The notes below the pieces were generated by a model. The model searched no databases and was not told where the DNA came from. It was given only the letters and a program-made list of their open reading frames with translations. A stretch of 64,000 bases of DNA. It comes from Lumbricus rubellus. Lineage: Eukaryota; Annelida; Clitellata; Crassiclitellata; Lumbricidae. This document shows, piece after piece, positions 25,351 through 37,200 of this stretch (position 1 is the stretch's first letter; each line of letters starts with the position of its first letter). Position numbers and translations under genes: made by a program. The stretch spans positions 29,388,103-29,452,102 of the forward strand of contig OX243817.1 of NCBI GenBank assembly GCA_945859605.1, in the 5' to 3' direction.

Positions 25351-25893
25351 GTCGATATAGATGGCACCACCAATAAACCAATTGGCTGATTAATCTTCAA
25401 CCGAGGTTATTCGTGTGCATAAGAATGTATACACGCATGCATCAACATAGGATTGGTTCTATAGAACTCCAAACAAGGTCCACTGTTTTGTCCGTCCGTC
25501 CATCCGTCTGTCTGTCTGTCACTCTCCCTCCCTCCCTTGTCCCTCCTCCCTTCCTCCTCTCTTCTGCCTCTCTGCCCTACATTTTGAAGCATTAAACGCC
25601 TGCAATGTGATGATATATTACAGGAAACACAGCAAACAATCAAATAAACCTTCGTCAACGACAAATATTATGATCTGGGTTGACGTGTTGACCTCTCTGC
25701 TCTCGCAGACTGTATCGGCCCATATAACGAGCCGTAAGGCAATTACATAGACATGTATACCGGTACCTGGTAGCCATAAATTAGGGCTGTAACGGTTAGG
25801 CCTATACGAAGTATGTAACTAATTATTATTATTGCGACGAAGATGATGGTGAAGCTCGAAGGCTTCAGTTACATTCGAGCTACATGAGCGTCT

Positions 25894-25992
25894 ATGAATG
25901 AACGAACGAACGAATGAACGAACGAACGAACTAACGGACGGACGGACGGACGAACGAACGAACGAACGAACGAACGAACGAACGAACGAATG
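25894..25992 (+). repeat. (GAAC)n with (GGAC)n core
   Basis: Tetranucleotide repeat, with GGAC units in the middle. Confidence 0.9.
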
Positions 25993-26246
25993 TATTGACT
26001 TGCACGCATGTATACGAATGGTTTAGCATTAGTAGATCCCTCAGGCGGGAGAGTGAGTGTGGGTGGGTTGGGGTTATAAGGTGAGGGTGAGGGTGGGGTG
26101 GGGCTATCAGGTGAGGGTGATGGTGGAGGAATGAATTTTGTGGCAGTGTCGTTATGTGTGTGTGGGCTTTGTCCCCGGGGATCACTTAGATGCGTCGTTG
26201 ACATGCAGGCGGTCGATACCTACAGTATATCATCAGCCCAAAGCAT

Positions 26247-26248
<2 letters not shown>

Positions 26249-26338
<90 letters not shown>
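26249..26338 (+). repeat. (CAG)n, about 30 units
   Basis: Uninterrupted CAG trinucleotide run in intergenic DNA. The open frames through it are only homopolymers and are not taken as genes. Confidence 0.97.
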
Positions 26339-26341
<3 letters not shown>

Positions 26342-27169
26342 CAGCAAAGGTTGCAGATGACGACAAGCAAGGACTCTATGTCGGTATCAGATATGGCCAA
26401 CGATGCTGCTGATGCTGCTGCAGCGGTTGTCATGGTGATCGAAAATCTGGCGCTTTTTTAACTGATGTCGTTTTCTGTTTAATGATTTACGAACGCACTG
26501 TGGTCAGAGTTTGTAGGCCTACCTTGAAGTTTACCTTAAATTAAAATGGCCACGAGACAATCATTTTCAACCGTGGGTATACATGTAGGTCCATATAATA
26601 TTGATCATGGGCAAGAGTGGGCACCTGCCACCCACCCCACCCCACCCCAATTCGTCACATACCTTTGGACTACTACTTTATTTTTAAAACATTTCTTCGC
26701 ACTAATGATCGATACACAAAGTGAAACTAATTTACATTTAGAAACATCTGTCAAAGATAGATAGGCCTATTTTCTTTATTTCCTGCTCCGCATTTTTCAA
26801 GCTCTCGCAAAATTGTACCCTGCATAGCCATTGTGTTCTGTCCCTTCCGGCAAAAACACATACTGCTGGTGTCCATGGTCCCTATGAAGTGTTAGCGACT
26901 TCACTTTCCTCGCCTCAGCATATGAAGGCGGGTGTCCAGTCCTCTCCCTAACCGTCTCATCTTCCCAATGACAGCTTGTAAATAAAATAGGAATATACAG
27001 TCAGTAAGCCGAGTTGGTTATGGAGACCAGATGGAGCAGAAAATCTCGGATAAATTTCTTTGAACACCCCGACCTCTTGATTGACTGACCAGAACGTTAA
27101 CCACTAGGTCCACCGTCCACTACAGTGACTACACTATCGAGCATCAAATTGTAATATCAAATTTCTTAA

Positions 27170-27253
27170 GCCCCCCTTCGTCGTGCACAAATCGTCACAG
27201 ATGTGTGATTCCCCATTTCCCTAGGTGCGTGACGTCATTTATGGACGGCCCCT
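27170..27253. repeat. Repeat fragment ending GACGTCATTTATGGACGG
   Basis: A near copy is at 29392-29476 and a diverged reverse copy at 20644-20706. The block TGCGTGACGTCATTTATGGA is shared. Confidence 0.65.
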
Positions 27254-28088
27254 AATCGTAAGTGGTCAGTTTAAAAATAATGGATATAATTATTAATATT
27301 TTTTCAATCGTAGCCTAATCGTAATCTCCATATTTCTACATTGCCAGAATCGACCCTCGAAAACCAAGCGCAGGGCACCAGCTTATTCACGAGCTTTGTG
27401 TCGAGTCAGACCCCGTAAGAGTAGCTTCGAAGGAGATTGTATAGGCCTGTTCGTATGGAGACGCAAATTAGCAAGTAGGCTAAGTCCACCCTCAGGCCTC
27501 AGCCTGCGTACAATAATATTATTGAAAAAAAGCGAAAACCTACCCTTCTGCCGGATGCTCCTGTGTTGAAACCGGTTACCTCAAGTCGACCACAATCCAC
27601 CATTTTAAATGTCTAAGTGTTAAAATACGTCTAACTTCTTCTTATCTTAATATTCGCCTCTGACTATAGGACCTATCCAGTACAGATTGTTTATGATATA
27701 CAGCTACAGATAGGCCTATAGACTTGCAGGTCAAATATTAATCTGCAAAGAAAGGCCAAGAGTAGCCTATTATGTCTATAATAGGCTATCACGAACAGAG
27801 CGTGTTTGTTTAGACTGCCGAAGACTATGGTAGGCTATATTGAACGAAGACAGACAGATAGGCCTAGGCTACAGATAAGAAGACAGTCTACTTAACAACC
27901 ACTCCAATCTGGATTTATCGCGAAGATAAGCCGATCCAGTTTCATGCATTGTTCGCCTTCTTCTTGCTTAGACCGACGACCGACGTCTCAGACAGATCTG
28001 ATATCGGATCTGAGACAGATCTCGGATCTGAGATCTGATAAAAGCAGACGGCGACGGATATCGCGGTCGCCCGCCTTATGCATGAGAC

Positions 28089-28317
28089 CAGGGGCGCAAC
28101 CAGAAAATTTTCCTGGGGGGTGCTCAAAATTATTATTGTAAGCGCTGATGGTGCGAAGTAGGAACTTGCTTGATTGTGTAATCTTAAAGACCGAATGACC
28201 CCTACCCCCCCCCCCACGCACCAAAAAAACTCATCGGATTTGGAAAAATTGCGTGGGTCACCTTTTTAGCCTGGGGGGTGCTCAAGCACCCCCAGCACCC
28301 CCCTAGTTGCGCCACTG
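28089..28317. mobile_element. hAT-type MITE, 229 bp
   Basis: Ends CAGGGGCGCAACCAG and CTAGTTGCGCCACTG, with target duplication CATGAGAC at 28081-28088 and 28318-28325. Inside, GGGGGGTGCTCAA occurs near both ends. Confidence 0.88.
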
Positions 28318-29599
28318 CATGAGACGCAGGACTGGCGCTGTAAATTCTCAAGAGGGTGAATCACATTTGGTACAAAAACCAGCTTCAGACCTATAGGTCT
28401 ACAGTTCAAAACCATGAGCACAAAATAACGCTGACGTGATTAGGCCACTCATGGCTGCAACACAGCCAGCCATCGGCGGTCTCTACAACGTTTAGAGTAC
28501 TCTACCCGATGCGATTTAATGTTATCGTTGGCATACGCGGCGCGTCGCGTGGTGATTGACGTGAAGTCGCCAGTGGGGGTCATGGCCCGACCGATCGAGC
28601 CTCTGCCTTCGCTGCAGCCACCGTTCAGCGTCCGTATAGACATTATCGTCATGGCAACCATTGATGAATCTTCGCCCTGTGAACCGCCAGCACGCCACTG
28701 GATGTTGGTCGACCGACCATGCGAACAGCCGTGTCTACTCGGTCGTGTAAGCGGATCAAATAGACCGCAGTTCGTTTAATCGCATAAGTCTTCTTCTGTA
28801 GACCGATATAGAGGTGACGTAGGCCTACATCTCACTGTCTCAGAAATTACAGGAGCTAATTAAAGCGCATTGCGCAAGGCCACATTAAGGCTAGTAGCCT
28901 ACGGGTCCGATTGCCGTGATTAGTGATTGTACCCTCCAATGGCCTTTCCACCCGTCCTTCTGAGAGCACACCGGTCCATCACACACGTATTATTTTATTA
29001 CAGCGGGTCCAAATTACGGCGGATCAACTCAAGGCATGTTTAACATCTTCGACCGAACATACATAATTATGGCCTCTCAGTTTAGGACCCATGCAGTCAT
29101 GCAAAAGGGAAAAAAATCGATTTTTGACCCCTTCACGTACCTCACTGGCTCGCTTGGCTACATCGATAAGGTCGATGGCCGCGCGTCTGTACGCGACTCT
29201 GTGAAAGAGAGCACGCGGGCCGCGGTTCGCTTCCCGAAGGTGGCTATTTAAGCGATTCAAAATCTCGGGCTAGCACGTACGTACGGTCCATCCACGGGGA
29301 CCTAACTGCATGGCGTGGCGACACTAATCATCTTTGACATGGCAGTGTCGTTAAACATCTAACAACAGCGACAACCCTCCACCTCGTAACGCGCCAAGGG
29401 ACCGTCACAAATCGTCGCAATTGTGTGACTCCCCCCATTCCCTAAATGCGTGACGTCATTTATGGACGGTCCCTAAATCACTCGTCGTTTTTAATTTATC
29501 GTGGCTAAGCCGGAAGCGCCCCGACTTCTGAGTAGAAGTATTGAATTAAGGTGCGCTATAATTTTAAGGGCATAATTATAGTTCAATTATTTTAATTAT

Positions 29600-29815
29600 C
29601 AACCTGTCAGCGTCGTGCTTTCTCAGTTGTAGGTCCTTCTGTCTGGAATAGTCTCCCGTTGCAGATGCGCTTGCTGCCTAGGGTCGACTCGTCAGTGTTC
29701 TACAAGCTCCTTAAAACTTTTTGTTTCACCGTGGTTGGACTGGGAGCGCTTCTGAGTGGGTTTCTTGAAGATGCGCTATATGAATTCTTGAAATGAATGA
29801 ATGAATGAATTTATT
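29600..29815 (+). mobile_element. 5'-truncated LINE end
   Basis: Reads VVGPSVWNSLPLQMRLLPRV then FYKLLKTFCF, the well-known C-terminus of CR1/L2-clade reverse transcriptases. It ends GGGAGCGCTTCTGAGTGG, GCGCTATATGAATTC and (GAAT)n. It lies about 280 bp upstream of CISD3. Confidence 0.8.
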
Positions 29816-30025
29816 GAACCTATAAGATATGAAGCCTAGGCCTACATTTTTACAGTTAAAACAGTGCATCAATAAAACAAAGTAACATTGAAACAATTAA
29901 AACAGCACAATAAGTGAATGAATAACAGTGCAAGACTGATTTCCACTCGTCATCGCTTTTTGTATAGAAGGTACAAAGAAAAGGCTTAAAAGAGATCCGC
30001 TTTCACCCTACTTGGCTCCAACCGA

Positions 30026-30098
30026 AACATGGCGCCACAGTCTGTGACGTCATTGCGAGTCATTTCTTCCTGCTCAATATATGGTTCGTGCATAAACC
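30026..30098 (+). promoter_or_regulatory. CISD3: CISD3 proximal promoter with YY1-like and CRE motifs
   Basis: AACATGGCGCC at about 30027-30037 resembles the YY1 site often placed at starts of housekeeping and nuclear-encoded mitochondrial genes. A perfect CRE palindrome TGACGTCA lies at 30045-30052, about 47 bp before the start codon. The ATG inside the YY1-like motif is out of frame with the CDS and is probably at or upstream of the transcription start. Confidence 0.45.
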
Positions 30099-30191
30099 AT
30101 GATGGCAGCGAGCGGATTGAGGCTAAGTTTGTTTGCTTCACGTGGATTTGGTTGTTCATTGCGACCAGTCATTGGATGCAATTTACAGTTT
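30099..30191 (+). CDS. CISD3: CISD3 exon 1 (residues 1-31)
   Basis: It encodes the presumed presequence starting MMAASGLRLSLFASRGFG. The donor is TTT|GTAAGT, phase 0. Weak conservation is expected of targeting peptides, so this exon rests on phase, position and composition. Confidence 0.8.
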
Positions 30192-32114
30192 GTAAGTAAG
30201 ACTGGCGGCGATGTAAGACTTTTAGTGTGATACAAAGAACAGTGTTTGCTAACGATTGGATTCAGCTATCTGACGAGGTCCCGCTGAAGGGTAGTGACCT
30301 CCAGTCATGCAAGCTACTTACATGTCTGACACTCTGAAGATAAACATTAATAATTAATTAGAGTGATATCGCCTTCCTTACCCACAGACACCTGTACCTT
30401 CTGCTCACCTTCAACCTATGATCTGATGCCTGCACGATCCCCGCTTAGTAAATTTTCATCTCGCACTATACCAGCATGTGAAAGAAAGGAAACAGGTGAT
30501 CCTGAAGACTGAGGACCAGTGTAGATAAACAACATGGTTGCCCGCGACTTTGCTCAAATAGAGCGCAGCGACCTACCGGCCGTAATTTTTCAAGTATTAC
30601 AGAAACATGTAAATTGCCTTTTGTGAAGCAGCATACATTTCGGTTACTTCAATGACTCATTGTCATTTAGGTACGTTCCAAATTCCGACAGCCTGACTCA
30701 CCGCTTCCAGATCCGACCTTGGCCAAAAAACTCGTCTGGGGAAATCGTCCACATATCGAACGAGAGCAGTTTCCCGGACAGTACGCTACAGATTTGCCAC
30801 GGGGTAAAATTTACGATAAAAAGCCAATGAGAATGCATCTGGAAGCAGGAAAGAAATACCTCTGGTGCATATGTGGTACAAGCAAAGGTCAAGTAAGTAG
30901 TTTACATTTCTCAACTGTTTCATCAGTTTGATTTAATTTACAATTTGATGTAAATAATATTAGCGGCTTTTAACTTGAAGTGGCCATGATCTCGCTATCG
31001 CTAGTCTCAGTCATTTATTTGTAATGATGTAGACCTGTCCATATTCATTTACTCGTTTTTAAAAAAAATTTGTGATGAAGAAGTGGCCTTGTTTACTTAT
31101 TTATGATCCATGAATTTGATCTAGCTGGGTGCTCAATGCCGTACTCAGATCTAATCTTTTATGTTGTATAAAATTGTATTAATTAGCACTGCCATACTGT
31201 ATGTACATGGTATTAATCTGCAGTCTCTTAAAAGTAAGAGAACCTTGGGCAGCATGATGGTCATTATCTTTCTCTCTGAACCACATATTTTGGCATTTTT
31301 TTAGTGAACTCCTAAAAAGCAATTTATCTTTTGCAAGGTTTTGTTTTTCCAGTGTTCATAATTAGTGTTGTACCGGCTTTTCCACCATTATATACCATTC
31401 ATGTCTTACTTAACTGATGGTTCATGGTTCATCTTAACGACATGAAATAAGTTTTAGCCGAATTTTTTTTACAAGATGTCACATCAGATGTGTGCACCTT
31501 CACTTTTAAATAATTCAACGATCCGGAAGGGTGAGTCCCACGCAGAATGGAGGGAAAGGCATTACATTTAAGGAGGGTCCAATGATGGCAAAGGACCGGA
31601 CTTGAGCAATATTGGTCCGAACTTCATGGAACAGAGAAGTCAAACCGATGCAGAGAACTGTGAGGCCGACGAGAAGATGCAGAAATAGGAGAATGAACGA
31701 GATTCCTGAGATTTTCAATGCAAGACACAGTTTGGATTTGAGGACTAAAGCAAGGACTATATATGGTCCGTGCAGTTGATTGACCATGAACGATGAGCTA
31801 TGGGAGTATTTAATTTAGACAGGAGAGCACTTTCATTGATTGCATGATACAGTAGATACATGGGTGTTATGCCATTTTTTAGGATTGAAATGATGTGAAT
31901 TGTGTTTGATGAATTTCAGCCGATATGCGACGGTTCCCACGTGCGTCTCGATGGTACAGATTTCGTGAAGACTCGTCCGCTTTTTCGACCCGTTTCATTT
32001 ACAGTTGATGTTTCTGGCGAATATTATCTGTGTAACTGTAAACGGTCAAGTAATCAACCGTACTGCGATGGTACACATAGGCGCCAAGACATCCAAGATG
32101 CAGTGAAAAGTTAA
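30099..32114 (+). CDS. CISD3: CISD3-type mitochondrial protein with two CDGSH iron-sulfur domains, complete
   Basis: Three exons, 30099-30191, 30671-30892 and 31920-32114, join in phase 0 to give 169 residues. CISD3 (MiNT) is a monomeric matrix protein carrying two redox-active 2Fe-2S clusters, each held by three Cys and one His. Both motifs are intact: CICGTSKGQPICDGSH at residues 97-112 and CNCKRSSNQPYCDGTH at 143-158. CISD1 and CISD2 have only one motif, so two motifs identify CISD3. The N-terminus is rich in Ser and Arg and lacks acidic residues, fitting a mitochondrial targeting sequence. Two ATGs are adjacent (30099 and 30102); the first is used here. The first CDGSH motif is split by intron 2 after Gln105. 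Confidence 0.95.
30671..30892 (+). CDS. CISD3: CISD3 exon 2 (residues 32-105)
   Basis: Acceptor GTCATTTAG, donor GTAAGTAG, phase 0. It encodes a pro-rich linker, LEAGKKYLWC and the first half of CDGSH motif 1. Confidence 0.93.
31510..31720 (-). mobile_element. LINE reverse-transcriptase remnant in CISD3 intron 2
   Basis: Minus-strand SFAIIGPSL followed by a NALPPSLR-like stretch in a shifted frame resembles the same LINE terminus. Frames are broken and there is no clear 3' tail. Confidence 0.45.
31920..32114 (+). CDS. CISD3: CISD3 exon 3 (residues 106-169 and stop)
   Basis: Acceptor GAATTTCAG. It encodes PICDGSH, the inter-domain strand region and the complete second motif, ending at TAA 32112-32114. 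Confidence 0.95.
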   Translation, partial: PICDGSHVRLDGTDFVKTRPLFRPVSFTVDVSGEYYLCNCKRSSNQPYCDGTHRRQDIQDAVKS

Positions 32115-32172
32115 GTTTGTAAAAAATTATGCAAATGATGGAATTTAAATTCTTTGGAGTTGACTGAATGTT

Positions 32173-32178
32173 AATAAA
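32173..32178 (+). terminator. CISD3: CISD3 polyadenylation signal
   Basis: AATAAA lies 59 bp after the stop codon, followed by a T/G-rich stretch, as expected for a short 3' UTR. Confidence 0.7.
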
Positions 32179-32795
32179 GGCTTTGGTCTGTAACTCTGTA
32201 TTGCTGTACTGTGTGCATTCTGTGCAAGCATTCGGAATTTATGCAATGAGCTAGTACCAAAAGATGACAACAATGTTGCAAACTTCTTGCATGCTTTTGT
32301 AAAAGAATTCTGATTATGATGGAGCTGCAGTGCTGCACTGGCACTTTCTTACCTTAATTTTGGATTTATGAAATGGAAAATTATTGTGTTTAATGTACAT
32401 CAGTAATGTAAATGAAATATTGCGTATCTATATTTGTGGCTGTCCTTTTTCAATGACACGTGAAACAACATAACTAAGACCAGTTTGAAACCAATGTGTA
32501 CTTTGTGTATTTTCACAACATTTACCTCACACACATAACAAAGAACTGCAGTTTGACATAATTATGTTCAAGTTGAAGAAATTCCATGTACACTACAAAA
32601 TATCTGATAATTGTATTCCTATGCATCAGGCTACACATTTCTTGTTCAGGCCCGAGCTATTTGACGACAATTTCATGAGAATAACCCGATATACCTATGG
32701 TTACCTTTACGGTAATTAAATCATTTTAAATGAATGCGAATTGTTTAGCTACTCAATCCTAGTGTTGCAAAGTCTGCGAGCATGGGAATACATTT

Positions 32796-32900
32796 ACCAA
32801 AAGAGGTACTCAGCGTACCAAAAGAGGTACTCCATGTACCAAAAGAGGTACTCCATGTACCAAAAGAGGTACTTGACGTACCAAAAGAGGTACTCGTCTT
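32796..32900 (+). repeat. 21-bp tandem repeat, five copies
   Basis: The unit GTACCAAAAGAGGTACTCCA has self-complementary GTACC/GGTAC ends, so each unit can form a small hairpin. Confidence 0.9.
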
Positions 32901-35163
32901 TCTTCTACTACCACAGCAAATAATAAACTAAAGACTAACGAGTATCTAATATTTCGCTAACTAGCACCACATGGCCAACAGCAATGTACATGCAGCATCC
33001 ACTTGAAATAAAGTGCAGCATAATTATGGTATCTATGAAACATTGGAATAAATGTGTATTTTTGCATCCATCAAACAATCGTAAAATAATTTGTTCTGTA
33101 ACTTGTTTTCAAGCGAGGACTTGTACACCAGGCATGATTATACATTTATTTAATCTGTAGTAAAATGCTGCTGCAACATCACAGCTTTAGAGTGGTTTTG
33201 AAAAGGTTTATATATAAACACATAACATAAAATCTGCTATACAATGATAATGCCCTCCTTACACAGTTTACAACGTACATGGTGTACTGAAAAAGACCAA
33301 ATTAAGGAAGTTTCCGGTTTAGAGCCATCGATTATAAGTCTCTGTAGGAAAGTTCCAGATGGAAAAATCAGCAACTACGAATGAACTCCAGCCATAGGCG
33401 AGAAATTTACCGCAACAACATAAGTTTCCATGAGGTGTTGATTGAAGACAGGACCCACCTTCAACTGAGATACAAGGTACAACTATAGCTCGTTAGGATG
33501 GCAGATGAACCACACTTGCTTCTACAATACGACTTCCATCTTAAAGTATATATACACTCGGATACTGCAATTCAGCGTAGACTGAAGAGCATGGTCAGCA
33601 AATCTAAGATGGTCTTGCACCCTGGCACATAAATTTTAGATTTTTAAATGTACACTAAACGTATGTAAACTTACCTTGTGTTAAGTCTAATGATGCATAT
33701 TTCGATCATTTAACTGCTACAGAACACCAAGTCAATGTTGCATAATATGCATATTTTCCACAATTCAATACTGTCAAGGCTAACAAATCTTCTAATTGTG
33801 TATTAATGCCAGAATTGTAAAACAAACTACGCTGCTAAACTTCTAATGCAAAACAATTGCAAAAATATGCAGATTATTTATTTATTAAAAATCAGTAACA
33901 ACATTGACTGGCTAGAAAACAAAAACATTTGATTGGTTTACATTGTTCCTTAAAAGCAACTTTGTTGCTGCAAACAAATTGGCAAAAGCTTGTAAATTGC
34001 AAATATTAATTTATTCTGGACATAATGTTTAGGCATCAGCTCATTCTCATATGACCTGTGCCTTGACAAGACTGTTAGCTTTGCATTCATGCTCATTATT
34101 CTGCTTTGGGTATTGAGTTAACTAGGTGCATTAAATGCAACCTGTATTCTATTTCTTACACTACCATTCTAATTATGACTTCATAGCACTAAGTTAAAAT
34201 TCTGACAGGTTCCCATGGTAGAAGTGGTTCCCACTTAACTATAAGAGAATTCTTTTAAATTGAAATATATTGAAGTTGGATAACTAAAAATTACTTTTAC
34301 ATAATTTGTCTTGCACAAATCTGCATGGAAGTAGCAGAAAATGACTTTTTTGCAGCAATAATTAAATCCATGTCCACACTGAAGGGGTCATGGAACAATG
34401 GTCCATCACCATTGGTTTTGGAAGCAGCCACTTAAATCTGAGCAAATTGAAGATATTCAGCATGAAACCATTGCAACATGGCTTCAGTTGATATAAATCG
34501 TCAAATGCATTGCTTTGGCTATGGTTCTAACAGTCCAAGACATTTGCAGCTTATTCACTCACTGAAAATGGTTGGGAGTTAACAACATTATGACGACATT
34601 AGCACATCATACACAAAACATCTGAACATTAAACAAATGCAGTTACACCGTCAGCAAAATATTCATTAGCACTTTCTAATGCCTCGTTTTCGTCGAAATG
34701 AAAACATCACTTCAGTCAGTTTCGCACCAAAATTTCAGATCATGTTCGGAATGTGTTTCTTCTCGGTTTCTAGATTAAGTTGTTCTCGTCATAACCCTTG
34801 ACCCGCGATAAAAATCAAATGTGACGTGCTGGAACAGAAGAGAATAATTATGCCTGGATTGACATCCGATTTACAAGTATTAAAAATGAAATCCAGGAAT
34901 ACAGAATTAAGAAATGTGTCAACTTTAAAACCAACTCTGTACTGTGAAACATGATAATACACCAAAAACTTACAAAATGCGTGATTAAAACATGATTTAG
35001 GATGATTATGAACAAAGATCCCCACTTTTAAAAATGACTCAACCCCAGAAAACCTTGTTATCAAAATGCAGCAATGGACATCTCTCCAAAGCATGCGTTT
35101 AGTAAACAGCCTTTTCTTGATTTATGTTAGTGCACAATATGCAGGCGTCAAAAGAAAAACAAA

Positions 35164-35629
35164 GGGCCATCCATATATTACGTGTATGCAGAAATCGTAT
35201 TTCAACCACCCCTCCCCCATACATTTTGTAACGCCCTCCCCATATACGTGTGTACAAATAAGATTCTCTACCACCATCTTACAAAGGCTATTTAGCTAAA
35301 CATCATATTATTAAACATGGTTTTTACTGTCGGCTAATATTTATTTCTGTTAAACATCTTATTTGCTGGATAAAATTTATTTGTTAATTTTTACGATTTA
35401 CTGTTTGGATCTGAACAGAATATAATTTTAATGTAGTAAAATTCTATCGGACATGTATATAGGATAATACTTAGCACTGAGCTACATGAATAGGCTAATG
35501 TGGTCGTCATAATTATACATTTATTTTGTGTAAATACATTTTGCCAGGACCCCTCCCCGCTTTACGCAAATCGCCTAAATCCTGTGACCCTTTCCCCTTT
35601 CCGTGCATACATAACATATGGACAACCCC
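35164..35629. repeat. 466-bp interspersed repeat, copy 1
   Basis: Begins GGGCCATCCATATATTACG and ends CATATGGACAACCCC, an imperfect inverted pair. It shares many blocks with 40985-41414, for example GTACAAATAAGATTCTCTACC. Confidence 0.75.
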
Positions 35630-36236
35630 AAATCAGATTAAATAGGCAGAGTGGCTTTTCAGTAGGTTGTGATACGATAACGAGCCACTCTCTACAGTAA
35701 TTACGGTTAAAGTTGAGACATGAAGAACGACAGTTTCACATAATTTACACTTTTTCACGCACATACATTGCAAATTTAGGAAATATCTACACGTACTACC
35801 TGCAATAACACCAAGAGAGCGTAATGCAGTGTGATTTAGTACAGTAATTGTTCAAAGGATCCTGGAGATGTTAGCGATTGTCATACAGGTTAAGAAGAAT
35901 TGTGCAATAACAATAATTTCATAAGCGGGTCTGAGAATGTCATCTTTAGACACTCCTCCTATACGATGTATTGCTGAATGTTGCCTTGCTGTGTGAAGGA
36001 AACCAGCTCCCCAATTCAACGTGTACATGGATCGGCTTCAGATTGGTGAAAATCGAGCCACACGTAGCTCAGTAGACATGATTTTGCTCATTTGTAGCAT
36101 ACTCATCAAGATCACAATAACTATGCAGAACGACTTTGATAGAGATGACACTCTTGGAATAACAGATGTTAAGCTTAACAGAGGGATGCAGCAGGCAGGC
36201 ACTATGTACAGTTGCCACTGTCAAGGCTTAGGCGGC

Positions 36237-36410
36237 AGTACACCAGCACAGTACACCAGCGCAGTACACCGTACACCAGTGCAGTGCACCAGCGCAGTAC
36301 ACCAGTGCAGTACACCAGTGCAGTACACCAGCGCAGTACACCAGTGCAGTACACCAGCGCAGTACACCAGTGCAGTACACCAGTGCAGTACACCAGCTCA
36401 GTACACCAAC
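36237..36410 (+). repeat. 12-bp minisatellite, about 14 copies
   Basis: The unit CAGTACACCAGY alternates GC and TG variants. It lies downstream of the PRKAG stop codon. Confidence 0.92.
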
Positions 36411-37200
36411 AAATGTCAGCAACGTCAAAACGAAAACAACACAATAATTTCATTATTCGCGCGATACTCGTCAAACTTAACAAACGTTCGTTCGCATCTA
36501 CTAGTACTCTAACACGCAAGCAGATCTAGTACAAAAATATGACAGCTTGTTTTGTTTTTGTCCAGCAGTTAAACGCGACAGTGTTTCATAGAAATCTTGA
36601 GACTTTTCTTATCAGCATTGCGAAAACCGTGATACCTTTCCAAACACTGTCATGCATCGTTTAAGCAGTGTACTACTTCTCCGGTACTTTGCCTGGTACC
36701 AAATTACCAATCAAAAAAGATGCTACCTTAAAAAGCAAATTACCTTACCGGTACTTCAAACTCATGCACGGGCGAACACATACCATGTATACAAGCAGTT
36801 TCAGTTGGTCTTTTCTGCGCATTCAGCTGGTTCTCCCCGAATATAAAAGACACCTTGCAGTTTTTCTAATCCGATGTCTCAACTACCGTTAAAGGTATAA
36901 CAAAAGGCTTTGGACATACATTAGGACTGGGTCTGCGTTCCGAAATCATTTTCTACTTATGACCAAGTAATTAATTAATTGTACACACAGTCACACACGA
37001 ATTAATCTTCAGGAGAAACCATTTCGAATGTCATCCCGTTAGCTACTGTCTAAACCATTCGAATAAATATGCAACCAACTTATGCAACCAACTTATGCAA
37101 CCAACTTATGCAAGCACGAGTCGTCGACGATCTTGTGAGCAACAGACAAAAGTCTTCCACCAGGCAAGACATTATCAAACTGCACCGAGCAGAATGATGT

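Larger units (their letters stand above)
24501..29600. other. Intergenic region right of the nested transposons
   Basis: Simple repeats, one hAT MITE and repeated AGGCCT motifs. A GATCTGA-rich imperfect palindrome is at 27994-28038. GC-rich DNA at 28500-28780 and 29140-29260 has open frames on both strands but no recognisable protein. No gene is supported. Confidence 0.5.
30193..31919 (+). other. CISD3 introns: contents
   Basis: Intron 1 (30192-30670) shows nothing recognised. Intron 2 (30893-31919) contains a reverse-strand remnant at 31510-31790 reading SFAIIGPSL, like the C-terminus of LINE reverse transcriptases. Exon 2 lies between them. Confidence 0.5.
32180..37200. other. CISD3 to PRKAG convergent intergenic region
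   Basis: The two genes converge here. It holds a five-copy tandem repeat (32796-32900), a 466-bp repeat (35164-35629), a 12-bp minisatellite (36237-36410) and a triple repeat (37070-37112). About 33000-35100 shows nothing recognisable. No clear polyadenylation signal for PRKAG was found near its stop. Confidence 0.5.

Noticed and set aside
24940..25400. Long open frames on both strands (DRQTDRQ- and CLSVCLS-type)
   Set aside because: They are translations of (AGAC)n microsatellite; the same holds for the frames at 17942-18282, 56619-57194 and 26098-26433.
28449..28779. Overlapping open frames on both strands in GC-rich DNA
   Set aside because: High GC content lengthens frames by chance; neither protein resembles a known family.
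36021..36529. 163-residue open frame with VQYTSAVHQ repeats
   Set aside because: It is produced by the 12-bp minisatellite; there is no conserved domain and no splice support.
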